NCBI RefSeq assembly: GCF_009846885.1
Contig: NZ_WUWM01000006.1
Location: forward strand, 62,001 to 126,000
Source: Paenibacillus puerhi
GTDB lineage: Bacteria > Bacillota > Bacilli > Paenibacillales > NBRC-103111
DNA: 64,000 bases
Direction of reading: 5' to 3'
Made by a program: the position numbers and the translations under genes. Positions 56,357 through 64,000 of this stretch are shown here, piece after piece (position 1 is the first letter of the stretch; the number at the start of each line of letters is the position of its first letter). The notes beneath the pieces were generated by a model. That model was not told the DNA's origin and made no database searches. It worked only from the letters and a program-made list of their open reading frames with translations.

Positions 56357-56776
56357 GTGAGCGCAGTGGCAAAGGAATTGAATCTTACACCCTATACCTT
56401 GCGTTACTACGATAAAGAGGGACTTATGCCTTTTGTAGAGCGGACCTCCAGCGGGATAAGATTGTTTAAAGAATCCGACATCGAAGCTTTGAAAATAATT
56501 GAATGTTTAAAATCCACGGGGATGCCGATCAAGGGAATTAAAAACTTTATCGATTGGTGTTCAGAGGGAGATTCCACCTTGCAACAAAGATATGACATGT
56601 TTTTGGAACGGAAAGCTACCGTAGAAGCACAGATAGAAGAGCTAAAAAAAACAATGGAAGTCATCGAGCATAAATGCTTATACTACAAGACTGCACTTGA
56701 CGCCAAAACAGAAAATATCCATAAAAACGTGAATATAGGGAGTAATTTTACTCACTTAGTAGAAAACCACTTGTAA
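56357..56776 (+). CDS. MerR-family regulator, probably missing its own start
   Basis: About 140 residues. The helix-turn-helix reads [20 protein letters not shown], then [20 protein letters not shown], then a coiled coil to about residue 115. MerR proteins of this group start [11 protein letters not shown]; here the codon for the initiating methionine is lost and only FTV remains, with a GTG at 56357 that might serve. The frame upstream is open to 56105 but it is the antisense of the dehydrogenase. In relatives the regulator is divergent from an alcohol dehydrogenase gene and activates it under aldehyde stress. A long hairpin overlaps the stop. Confidence 0.75.
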   Translation: MSAVAKELNLTPYTLRYYDKEGLMPFVERTSSGIRLFKESDIEALKIIECLKSTGMPIKGIKNFIDWCSEGDSTLQQRYDMFLERKATVEAQIEELKKTMEVIEHKCLYYKTALDAKTENIHKNVNIGSNFTHLVENHL

Positions 56777-56806
56777 TTCATATAGAAACATATGAGTTAC
56801 AAGTGG
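56767..56806 (+). terminator. Long hairpin at the end of the MerR gene
   Basis: CCACTTGTAA with TTACAAGTGG and inner TCATAT/ATATGA give a 17-bp stem (one G-U pair) with loop AGAAAC. The MerR stop codon lies in the left arm. A loose T-rich tail follows. Confidence 0.65.
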
Positions 56807-56842
56807 CTTATCTTGTAATGGTTCAATTCTTGTTCCCTTAGT

Positions 56843-57121
56843 TTACAGACTTGCTTGGTCAAATTTGTCCCAGGACAGATATACACATAAAATTGTTAAT
56901 CCGAAAAAGATAAGTGAAATTCGAGTATTTCTACGGAATTTGATGCCGTATGCAGAGAAAAAAATCGCCGCGGCAAATTTTGCCGCGCTTTGATAATATC
57001 CATTTTCTGAAATAAAGGTATTACTAAATAGTATTGCGATCAGCAAAGTTGAAGTAACTAGAAGCTTAAACCACAAAGGTTCCCTTAAGAATTGTTTATA
57101 CATAAATTTAATCATTTGCAT
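56843..57121 (-). CDS. Small membrane protein of unknown function
   Basis: A 92-residue protein with two to three hydrophobic helices (LWFKLLVTSTLLIAILFSN, SAAKFAAAIFFSAYGI, SLIFFGLTILCVYLSW). AAGGG stands ten bases before the ATG. No family recognised. It has no operon partner. Confidence 0.55.
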   Translation of the reverse strand: MQMIKFMYKQFLREPLWFKLLVTSTLLIAILFSNTFISENGYYQSAAKFAAAIFFSAYGIKFRRNTRISLIFFGLTILCVYLSWDKFDQASL

Positions 57122-57240
57122 CTCGGTCTATCCCTTCTCTTTTTTTTCTCGCGGTATACGCAGTTCCCCATTTTCCAGCCTCATCTCTTGACTTAAGTCA
57201 ATGCACGTAAACGTCCCCCTAGCTACAATGAAATCATTAC

Positions 57241-57819
57241 TTAATCTTGGTGGATTCTCTTCTTAATTCTGCTTAGTGACTCCGCAGTAATGCCCAGATA
57301 ACTGGCCAATTGATGTTGGGGTACCCGGTCGATCAAAGATGGGCGTTTCATTAGCAGCGTCTTGAAACGTTCTTCAGGCGATGAAGCAATAAATGCAGCG
57401 AATTCCTCTTGGACCTGACTAAAGCTCTCCTCAATCATCCTGCGGGTCATTGTCTCCAATTGAGGGTGTTTGTTGTACATTTCCTTTTCGGTGACCAGGT
57501 CGCCAACAACCAGTATCGAATCTTCCATGCACGTGAAGGTGTAGTCGGACGTCTTGTCTGGTTTGTGATGATTGAAAATGGCGATGGCTTGCTCTTCGGT
57601 GTAGAAATTGGATGTGACCTCTCTACCCTCCTCATTGATCGCATACTGCCTTACGCAACCTTTCAAGATAAAATAACATTTTGTAGGGGTATCCCCTTGT
57701 ATAATAAGAACGGTCCCTTTTTTAAATTCATCTATTTGGATCTCATCCACAATGGCTTGCTGATCTTCCTCGTTAAGGGAAGTCCATCTCGACATATATT
57801 TGTAAAAAATGTCTTTCAT
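57241..57819 (-). CDS. Crp/Fnr-family transcription regulator
   Basis: A 192-residue regulator with a cyclic-nucleotide-binding-like barrel (about 15-115, GTVLIIQGDTPTKCYFILKG) and a short C-terminal helix-turn-helix (VPQHQLASYLGITAESLSRI). It resembles Bacteroides- and Bacillus-type Crp proteins without the arginine of the cAMP phosphate cassette, so cAMP is not expected as ligand. It is divergent from the MDR oxidoreductase at 57945 with 125 bases between them, so it may control that gene. The ribosome site AAGGAG is 16 bases from the start, farther than usual. Confidence 0.88.
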   Translation of the reverse strand: MKDIFYKYMSRWTSLNEEDQQAIVDEIQIDEFKKGTVLIIQGDTPTKCYFILKGCVRQYAINEEGREVTSNFYTEEQAIAIFNHHKPDKTSDYTFTCMEDSILVVGDLVTEKEMYNKHPQLETMTRRMIEESFSQVQEEFAAFIASSPEERFKTLLMKRPSLIDRVPQHQLASYLGITAESLSRIKKRIHQD

Positions 57820-57944
57820 ATCAGATTTGCTTCATCTCCTTCTCTAACGGTCATGTATTATCCATTTTCTTACGTTAGGGAGCCGTTTGTAAAGGATTGT
57901 TTCAGTGAACCATAAAAATTAGCCTTAAATAGGAGGGAAAACTC

Positions 57945-58907
57945 ATGAGAGCCATGGTCCAAATGTCGTATGGTCCACCTGAAGTGATTGTCCCGCAAGA
58001 AATCGCGAAACCGTCCCCAGGAGACAAGGAAATTCTCATACGTATCCAAGCCGTATCTGTAGGACCGTCGGACTGCGCTTTTCGCAAGGGCGATCCTGCT
58101 ATGATTAAATTGATCTACGGATGGTCCAGGCCGAAATATGCAATTGGTGGATGCGAATTAGCCGGCGAGATCGAAGCGGTCGGCAAAGAAGTAAGACATT
58201 TTAAAACGGGGGATCGTGTTTTGGGGATGAGCGTCAAAAACTTCGGCGCTTATGCCGAATATAAGTGTCTTTCCGAAGAGAGCCCACTTGCGGTTTTTCC
58301 GGACAATATCTCCTTTGAAGAAGCCGTCGGCATCTGTGACGGAGGTGCCACCGCATTGACGTTTCTAAGAGATAAGGCAAAGCTGCGGAAGGGACAGAAA
58401 GTGCTGATTAATGGTGCCTCGGGGGCTGTCGGGATTTACGCCGTGCAATTGGCCAAATACTATGGCGCTGAAGTAACCGGTGTTTGCTCTGCCGGCAATG
58501 AAGCTCTGGTAAGAAAAGCAGGAGCAGATTACATTATTGATTACAACTTGGAGGATTTCACGAGGGCGAACAAAGCCTATGATGTCGTTTTTGATGCGGT
58601 AGGCAAACGCTCCTTCTCGTCATGCAAGCGTGTACTTACGACCAAGGGAGTTTATCTGACTACCACACCTAAGCTGTCTATCCTTTTTCAGATGATGCGG
58701 ACTTCCCTTTTTAAAGGAAAACGGGCTGTTTTTGCAGCAGCCGGCCTTATGCAAAACAATGCGAATTTGGCGTTTCTCATGGAACTCGCAGGAAATGGTA
58801 CGCTGAACGCCGTGATTGATCGTCGATATCCTCTGGAACGCCTACCGGATGCCCACAAATATGTAGAGACCGAGCGTAAAAAAGGTAACGTGATTGTTAC
58901 GTTCTAA
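57945..58907 (+). CDS. Quinone oxidoreductase-like MDR enzyme (NAD(P)-dependent)
   Basis: A 320-residue medium-chain oxidoreductase without zinc cysteines. N-terminal GroES-like domain (RAMVQMSYGPPEVIVPQEIA), Rossmann domain with GQKVLINGASGAVGIYAVQL (about residue 150) and VFDAVGKRSFSS. It reduces a quinone or alpha,beta-unsaturated carbonyl compound with NADPH by family; substrate unknown. GGAGGG precedes the ATG. Divergent from the Crp-like gene. Confidence 0.9.
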   Translation: MRAMVQMSYGPPEVIVPQEIAKPSPGDKEILIRIQAVSVGPSDCAFRKGDPAMIKLIYGWSRPKYAIGGCELAGEIEAVGKEVRHFKTGDRVLGMSVKNFGAYAEYKCLSEESPLAVFPDNISFEEAVGICDGGATALTFLRDKAKLRKGQKVLINGASGAVGIYAVQLAKYYGAEVTGVCSAGNEALVRKAGADYIIDYNLEDFTRANKAYDVVFDAVGKRSFSSCKRVLTTKGVYLTTTPKLSILFQMMRTSLFKGKRAVFAAAGLMQNNANLAFLMELAGNGTLNAVIDRRYPLERLPDAHKYVETERKKGNVIVTF

Positions 58908-59053
58908 AGTCAGCCGTGCTCCTTCGCTCAAAAACTTGCCCTTATGTAGGGTACGGTGCCGTTCAAGTTCATTAGCTTTCTTTCACTTAACAAGTATAAG
59001 AGGTGGAAATAAAGACCAATCTAGAACTATCTGTTTTGCAGGGAGCTCAGCAC

Positions 59054-59746
59054 ATGACCTATGGAGAAATTCTATTTCGTACGGCAACGTCCTTTGCTGC
59101 TCTACTTGTTTTGACGCGTCTGCTCGGTAAAAAACAAGTCGGACATCTAACGTTTTTCAATTATGTAACAGGGATCACCTTCGGCTCCACAACCGCCGAG
59201 ATTATCGTCAACAGACAAATCACGCTGCTGCAAGGAATAGCTAGCTTGGTCTTATGGTCGCTCTTGGCGTACTTCATCGCATTGATCGGATTGCACTCCG
59301 TCAAAGCTCGTGAGATTCTCGACGGCGAGCCTACGATTCTCATCAAAAAAGGAGAGATTTTGGAAAAGGAATTGGCTAAACAGCACCTCAACATCGATGA
59401 TTTAATCATGTTGCTTCGGAATAAGGATGTCTTCTCACCCAAAGAAGTCGAATTTGCAATTTTGGAACCAGACGGTAAACTCAGCGTGTTGAGAAAAGAA
59501 GAACTGCTGCCTGCAACAAAAAAAGATATAAAGGCAACCGTTACGCCTATTCAAAGAATCCCGACGGAGCTTATCATTGATGGCAAAATTGTAGAAAAAA
59601 ATCTTATGAAAATGGATGTCTCCGTTGCCTGGCTTAACCAACAATTAAAGAAAGCCCGCATTCATTCTATGGATCAAGTATTTTACGCAGAGCTCCAATT
59701 GGACGGGACGCTGTATATCGACAAATACCAGGACTCGATCCCATAA
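59054..59746 (+). CDS. DUF421 membrane protein (YetF/YkjA type)
   Basis: A 230-residue protein: three transmembrane helices (about 1-85), with LLGKKQVGHLTFFNYVTGIT in the first loop, then a cytoplasmic alpha/beta domain (EILDGEPTILIKKGEILEKE, ELAKQHLNIDDLIMLLRNKD). Members are found in many spore formers, and YetF forms spore-membrane dimers in Bacillus. The role is not firmly established. The ATG at 59054 has GGGAG eight bases upstream; a longer frame to 59003 lacks a ribosome site. Confidence 0.9.
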   Translation: MTYGEILFRTATSFAALLVLTRLLGKKQVGHLTFFNYVTGITFGSTTAEIIVNRQITLLQGIASLVLWSLLAYFIALIGLHSVKAREILDGEPTILIKKGEILEKELAKQHLNIDDLIMLLRNKDVFSPKEVEFAILEPDGKLSVLRKEELLPATKKDIKATVTPIQRIPTELIIDGKIVEKNLMKMDVSVAWLNQQLKKARIHSMDQVFYAELQLDGTLYIDKYQDSIP

Positions 59747-59785
59747 ATAGAGCTGGTGGCGACTGCTTGAGTTCAGACCAACCTA

Positions 59786-60025
59786 TTAACTTAATTTTGT
59801 CATCCATGCGGCAAGCACATCTTCAACTTCATTGGGTGCATCTTCTTGAGGATAGTGACGGCCTGGCATAGTAACTTCGGTCTGCGATGGCCAATCACCG
59901 TTAGATTGTGAAGCACGATTTTCAGCAAGCTTACTGGGTTCGGCTTCCCTCCGTACGTAACCTTCTGCTTCCAACTTGATAATTGCTTTGCTCGTTGTCT
60001 TTTTGTCGATGAGCAGTTTCTTACT
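59786..60025 (-). pseudogene. Chimera of a MarR fragment and an alpha/beta-hydrolase tail
   Basis: On the minus strand 60025 to about 59920 reads KKLLIDKKTTSKAIIKLEAE and GYVRREAEPSK, the recognition helix and wing of a MarR repressor. From about 59890 to 59786 the frame reads SQTEVTMPGRHYPQEDAPNE and VEDVLAAWM, the catalytic-His region and last helix of a haloalkane dehalogenase-like alpha/beta hydrolase. The two halves are joined in frame by a deletion. Neither can be functional. Confidence 0.6.
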
Positions 60026-60033
60026 TCGGACGA

Positions 60034-61326
60034 TTAGCTTTTCCCCTCCCGAATCGCTTGTCGCGCAACTTCACGGTCATCAAAGTGGATCGTTCCATCC
60101 TTCATAATCTGGTACGTTTCGTGCCCTTTGCCTGCAATAACTACAACGTCTCCCGAGTTTGCCATCGAAATTGCATTCGAAATGGCCCTGGCGCGATCCG
60201 CCATTAATTCATACCTGTCTGCTGAATAATGCTTATCAGGCAGACCGGCCTCGATGTCCGTTAGAATCCGTTCCGGATCCTCGGAACGCGGATTGTCCGA
60301 TGTGACGATCACAAAGTCGCTGTATTCGGCCGCAATGCTACCCATGATTGGGCGTTTCATACGGTCACGATCACCGCCGCATCCGAACACAGTGATGACC
60401 TTTTTCTCAGAGAACGCCCGGACAGCCCGAAGCACATTATCCACCCCGTCTGGTGTATGGGCGTAGTCAACCAATACAAGAAACGGCTGTCCTTCGTCAA
60501 CGATCTCTAGTCGTCCCGGAACCCCGGGTAGCGATGCGAGTCCATCTCGGATTGTTTCCAGCGTCAAGCCCTCGGCGAGCGCGGCGGTAATTGCCGCCAG
60601 CGCATTATAGACATTGAAGGTACCTACCATGTCGATCTTCATTTCAGACGTCCCCTTATATGTAACGACCCGAAACGACGTACCCTGTGCGCTTAATCGA
60701 ATTTCCTCTGCTCGTACGTCCGCCTCTTCATGGATTCCGTACGTCAGGACATGCGCCGCGGTTAATTTCTGAAAGACGGTGAACACTTGGTCATCTGCAT
60801 TCAACACAGCGAACTTGCACGCTTCTGGGTCGCCGGTGAACCGATTGCCGAGACGGGAAAAGAAAAGTCCTTTAGCAGCGATATAATTGTCCATCGTACC
60901 GTGATAGTCCAAATGATCCTGTGTAACGTTCGTAAACACCGCTGTCCGAAAATCACAGCCTAGCACCCGTCCGGCATCAAGGCCCTGTGATGTCACTTCC
61001 ATCACGGCATATGCACAGTGTGCATCGACCATTCGTCGCAGATTTACCTGTAGTACTGGCGGTTCCTGCGTATTGATGTCCGTTTCAAGCAGGGTGTCAC
61101 CAATCTTTGTGCCGGTGACCCCAATCAGCTTCAGTTCGCTGCTTGGATAACCATTGAAATGTGCAGAGAGTACCGCAAGCGCATGTCGTGAATCCTGCAC
61201 GAGAACTAACGGCACGTCGACATCGATGTTTCGTTCCGCAACAACGGCTACCGCTCCAGCCTTCACTGCATCATTAGCATAGGGATGCCGATCTTCCTGA
61301 TAGCCTGGAATGCCTGATATACACAC
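60034..61326 (-). pseudogene. MurE-like UDP-MurNAc-tripeptide ligase lacking its P-loop
   Basis: 430 residues of a MurE paralogue (normal length about 490). The N-terminus is truncated, with RVTPGDLFVCISGIPGY just before and after the GTG at 61326 and no better start upstream. The ATP-binding loop expected as GVTGTNGKTTT is replaced by GVTGTKIGDTLLE: the Walker A and about 30 following residues are gone without breaking the frame. The rest is well kept: VFTNVTQDHLDYHGTMDNY, the substrate lysine region, NVYNALAAITAALAEG, DYAHTPDG, and the amino-acid-binding motif TSDNPRSEDP, which with DNPR is the meso-diaminopimelate signature. Without the P-loop it cannot use ATP. Confidence 0.85.
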
Positions 61327-61516
61327 GAACAGATCACCCGGCGTAACACGCCGCGAGTGAGTGGTCTGATTTGCATACAGGGATTGTTCTTTATTTGACT
61401 GGGGATTCCTAGTTGGTGTCTAGGAATTAAAAGAACAAAACCCCCTAAATATAGTAAAATAGGGTATGGATCCTAACATAAGCAAGTCCAATTGATTTCG
61501 GAAGGTGATGTAAAGA

Positions 61517-62473
61517 GTGAGCCAAAAGGAATATGTCTCAAGTATCAATAAAGTGATTGATTATATCAATAATAATATTGACACAGAATTAAGTCTCAAT
61601 ATTCTTTCAACAATTGCTAATTTCTCCCCCTATCATTTTCATAGGATATTCAAAAGCATTATGGGTGAGAATCTATATGATTTTATTCAGAGGATACGTA
61701 TTGAGAGGGCTGCAAACTTGCTCCTGTATCAACCTGATATGCCAGTAACCGAGATTGCCTTAAATTGTGGATTCTCATCATCAGCTATCTTTGCGCGAGC
61801 TTTTCGAACCCATTTTTGTATGTCGGCGACTTCATATAGGAAATCATTTAGCAAGAATCGCAAAATTAATAGCAAAGATTGTAAAGAACAAAATAAACCC
61901 TGTCATTATTATAAAGAGTATCTGGTGACACCAGGAGATCCTAATAAGGAGGAATCTTTGAGTATGAATGTAGAGATTAAATCTTTACCCACTTATCATC
62001 TTGCTTATTATCGCCATCTTAAAGGTTATCAAAAAGGAGTTTACAACCAAGATATTACTGAGTCGTTTAGGAAGGTCGAGAATTGGGTTGCCTCACGGAA
62101 TTTATTTAGTTCGACAACTCTTGGAATAGGTATCACTTATGATAATCCAGACATTACTTCCAACGATAAGTGTCGATATGATGCAGCCTTTACGATACCG
62201 AATGATATCACTGAAGCAAGTGGTGAAATTGGGGTTCAAGATATTCAAGGCGGATTATACGCGATTTGCAGGATAGAAGTTAGCAAAGATAATCCATTTG
62301 AAGTAGCCATCTCCAGCCTCGGGGAGGTAGTAGATTATTTATACGGAAATTGGCTTCCTGATAGTGGTTTCCAACTAGCCGACAAACCTAGCTTAGAAAT
62401 ATACTACCGCGGTGATGAGAAACAAGAAGAGCAGTTTGTAATAGATTATTGTTTGCCAATAATCACAAACTAA
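61517..62473 (+). CDS. AraC-family regulator with GyrI-like ligand domain
   Basis: A 318-residue regulator. The N-terminal AraC double helix-turn-helix (LSLNILSTIANFSPYHFHRI, and VTEIALNCGFSSSAIFARAF) takes about 110 residues. After a basic linker the C-terminal GyrI/effector domain (about 160-318) shows VEIKSLPTYHLAYYRHLKGY and GGLYAICRIEVSKDNPFE. Such proteins bind amphipathic drugs and activate exporters or enzymes. The GTG start is preceded by GGAAGGTG. A BtrH-like gene follows 36 bases downstream in the same direction and is a likely target. Confidence 0.9.
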   Translation: MSQKEYVSSINKVIDYINNNIDTELSLNILSTIANFSPYHFHRIFKSIMGENLYDFIQRIRIERAANLLLYQPDMPVTEIALNCGFSSSAIFARAFRTHFCMSATSYRKSFSKNRKINSKDCKEQNKPCHYYKEYLVTPGDPNKEESLSMNVEIKSLPTYHLAYYRHLKGYQKGVYNQDITESFRKVENWVASRNLFSSTTLGIGITYDNPDITSNDKCRYDAAFTIPNDITEASGEIGVQDIQGGLYAICRIEVSKDNPFEVAISSLGEVVDYLYGNWLPDSGFQLADKPSLEIYYRGDEKQEEQFVIDYCLPIITN

Positions 62474-62509
62474 TATGAAGAATAATCTGTTGCTGGAGGT
62501 TTGCAACTA

Positions 62510-63436
62510 ATGACCCAGTATATTGGAAATGGCGCGTATTGTTATGCAAATTCTTCTTCAATGCTATTAGCATCAATCGGAGAGAAAATTTCCCCTTCTT
62601 TAATAGAAGTGTTAACGGGTGTAGGACTAGGAGCTATTTGGGTTGGTAATTTACCCTACTTCAGTAGTTGGGCTGGTATGCCGGACAAAGGAATTAGCCA
62701 TGCGTTACGAATTCTCGGATTCGAATTTGAGGAGAATTTTTGCCAAGATGGTGATGAACTGCCGCTCCGACCATTAAAGCAAGCTTTACAAAAGTCGCCC
62801 GTCGTACTGGGACCGCTTGATATGGGATACTTACAATATAACCCCAATTACAAGAATCTCTTTGGGGCAGACCATTATGTCCTTGCTTACGACATAGATG
62901 ATGAATACATCCATGTTCACGATCCAGCAGGATTACCATTTGTTTCTCTATCACATGCTCTTTTAGAAAAGGCTTGGAAAGCAGAAAATGTGTTTTACCA
63001 CCCAAATTGTTTTCGTTATTGGTCATCTCCACAACGTATTACTTCCCCAACAGAAGAGGAAATTTTTCATAAAGCAACTGCTTTTTTTAAATCAATTTAT
63101 AAAGAATCACAGGAACATGCGGAGAAAGAAACAATGCTTTGCGGAAAAGAAGCAATCGAAGCTCTAGCAGACAGAATTAAAGACGGTAATGTTGCCCCTC
63201 AATTAATTGGACATTTATCTTATTTTGTTTTCAGTGTTGGTTCAAGACGGTGTGGGGACTACGCGGATTTCTTTCGACCCTTCAATAAGAAGTTATCTGA
63301 CCTAAAGCTGAGTCAAGGGAATTTATTTGGTAAATGTCAGTCCAACATTGTTAAGAGTAACTTCCAAATAGTTTCCGATACTTTAATGGATCTAGCATGT
63401 GTTGAAAATGAATTTTGCGTAGAACTACATAAATAA
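62510..63436 (+). CDS. BtrH N-terminal-domain-like protein
   Basis: A 308-residue cytoplasmic protein. The N-terminal half has a papain-like layout: a Cys at GAYCYANSSSMLL (about residue 11), GADHYVLAYDIDDEYIHVHD with a His (about 121), and Asp/Asn further on. This is the pattern of the BtrH N-terminal family, named after the acyltransferase that loads a side chain in butirosin synthesis. The C-terminal half is helical and unknown (SRRCGDYADFFRPF). It may be an acyl- or peptidyl-transferase or a protease. The ATG at 62510 has GGAGG ten bases upstream. Strong terminator follows. Coupled to the AraC gene upstream. Confidence 0.75.
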   Translation: MTQYIGNGAYCYANSSSMLLASIGEKISPSLIEVLTGVGLGAIWVGNLPYFSSWAGMPDKGISHALRILGFEFEENFCQDGDELPLRPLKQALQKSPVVLGPLDMGYLQYNPNYKNLFGADHYVLAYDIDDEYIHVHDPAGLPFVSLSHALLEKAWKAENVFYHPNCFRYWSSPQRITSPTEEEIFHKATAFFKSIYKESQEHAEKETMLCGKEAIEALADRIKDGNVAPQLIGHLSYFVFSVGSRRCGDYADFFRPFNKKLSDLKLSQGNLFGKCQSNIVKSNFQIVSDTLMDLACVENEFCVELHK

Positions 63437-63458
63437 CTGATTCTATAGTATAAATAAT

Positions 63459-63500
63459 AAAACGACCGGGGAGAGCATCTGCTTTCCCGGTCGTTTTTGA
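63459..63500 (+). terminator. Strong terminator after the BtrH-like gene
   Basis: AAAACGACCGGG pairs with CCCGGTCGTTTT, followed by T residues on the plus strand; an A-run at the left gives a T-run on the other strand, so it also ends the minus-strand AraC remnant. Confidence 0.85.
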
Positions 63501-63508
63501 ATATGGAA

Positions 63509-63949
63509 CTACGACGTATTATTGAACACTTCAAAACTTTCCTTCGTTTCGATCCGATAATTCATTGCCTCTGCCCCTTTGATTGTGATAAGGAAGGACA
63601 GACGGGGGTAGGCTTTGAGTGCAATCCCCTCTTGGCGGGCCATTGCCGGCGTGATCCCGTGCAGCGCATGGAACGCTCGTGCGAACGGGACTGGCGATTC
63701 GTAGCCATACTTCAGCGCGACGTCGATCACCTTCGCCGAACCGCCTTGCTGTAGCTCCAGCGCGGCAAGCGTCAACCGTCTCCGCCGAATGTACTCCGAC
63801 AGCGTCACGTCCGTAATGAACGAGAACATCCGTTGGAACTGATACGATGAACAGCAGGCCAAATGGGCCGCTTCCCTCAACTCGATCTCTCCAGTCAGGT
63901 TCGCTTCAATATAGTCTATCGCCCGATTCATCCGCTCCAGCCACTCCAT
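63509..63949 (-). CDS. AraC-family regulator, truncated at the C-terminus
   Basis: About 146 residues. The AraC domain is complete ([40 protein letters not shown]). After it the protein enters the GyrI-like effector domain ([17 protein letters not shown]), but stops six residues later at VFNNTS, right beside a strong terminator. Full-length relatives have about 290 residues, so roughly 150 were lost. It may still bind DNA. GGAGG precedes the ATG at 63949 by seven bases. It faces the intact AraC-GyrI gene at 61517 and looks like a paralogue. Confidence 0.85.
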   Translation of the reverse strand: MEWLERMNRAIDYIEANLTGEIELREAAHLACCSSYQFQRMFSFITDVTLSEYIRRRRLTLAALELQQGGSAKVIDVALKYGYESPVPFARAFHALHGITPAMARQEGIALKAYPRLSFLITIKGAEAMNYRIETKESFEVFNNTS

Positions 63950-64000
63950 CTCAGTCCCTCCTCTCGTATTCAAGTATAGGTGGGGAGGAAAAAAGCTTCG

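Overview
The window looks like a chromosomal piece of a spore-forming, low-to-mid GC Bacillota, most like Paenibacillus. The reasons are an SspH-type small spore protein, a SpoVB-type flippase, GGAGG ribosome binding sites with frequent TTG and GTG starts, YesM/YesN two-component pairs beside sugar ABC importers, and CcpA-type cre boxes. No rRNA, tRNA or CRISPR array was seen. The assignment is inferred from gene content, not from a marker gene.

Layout. 1-3.6 kb: the end of a non-ribosomal peptide synthetase (adenylation, carrier, thioesterase) followed by an orphan BceRS-type two-component system. 3.7-7.8 kb: an MGT-type glycosyltransferase, then a graveyard of broken genes: a zinc-type dehydrogenase with an apparently inverted middle, an SDR tail and an acetyltransferase with an internal stop. 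7.8-14.2 kb, all minus strand: a large arsenic locus in two units. The upper unit is arsC2-arsR-arsB-arsC-arsI-phosphatase. The lower is marR-flavin monooxygenase-(broken small gene)-arsM. Together they cover arsenate reduction, arsenite efflux, arsenite methylation and C-As bond cleavage. 14.3-17.3 kb: small enzymes (VOC protein, RibD/DHFR-like protein, isochorismatase-like hydrolase) and remnants of an SRPBCC gene and a resolvase.

17.4-26.9 kb: a fructan/sucrose-type locus with a YesM kinase, substrate-binding lipoprotein, two permeases, YesN regulator and three GH32 copies in different stages of decay, with a perfect cre box before the binding-protein gene. 27-31.6 kb: a 1100-residue secreted protein of alternating Ig-like modules, flanked by direct repeats derived from the 3-prime end of a neighbouring RibD/DHFR-like gene. 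32-38 kb: sspH, small unknown proteins and a secreted multidomain alpha-amylase with a 540-bp internal duplication and two cre-like boxes upstream. 38-48 kb: a second sugar locus (YesM/YesN, binding protein, two permeases, EamA transporter, TIM-barrel epimerase, GH42 beta-galactosidase).

48.5-64 kb: an envelope cluster (L,D-transpeptidase, amidase-like secreted protein, SpoVB-like flippase), a rifampicin phosphotransferase, then a second decay zone: a broken acetyltransferase, an alcohol dehydrogenase and a MerR gene that truncate each other, a MarR/hydrolase chimera, and a MurE paralogue without its P-loop. The end holds an AraC/GyrI-like regulator, a BtrH-like protein and a truncated second AraC gene. 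At least a dozen frameshifts, deletions and truncations make the region look like a genome segment undergoing gene decay, or in part an assembly with indel errors.
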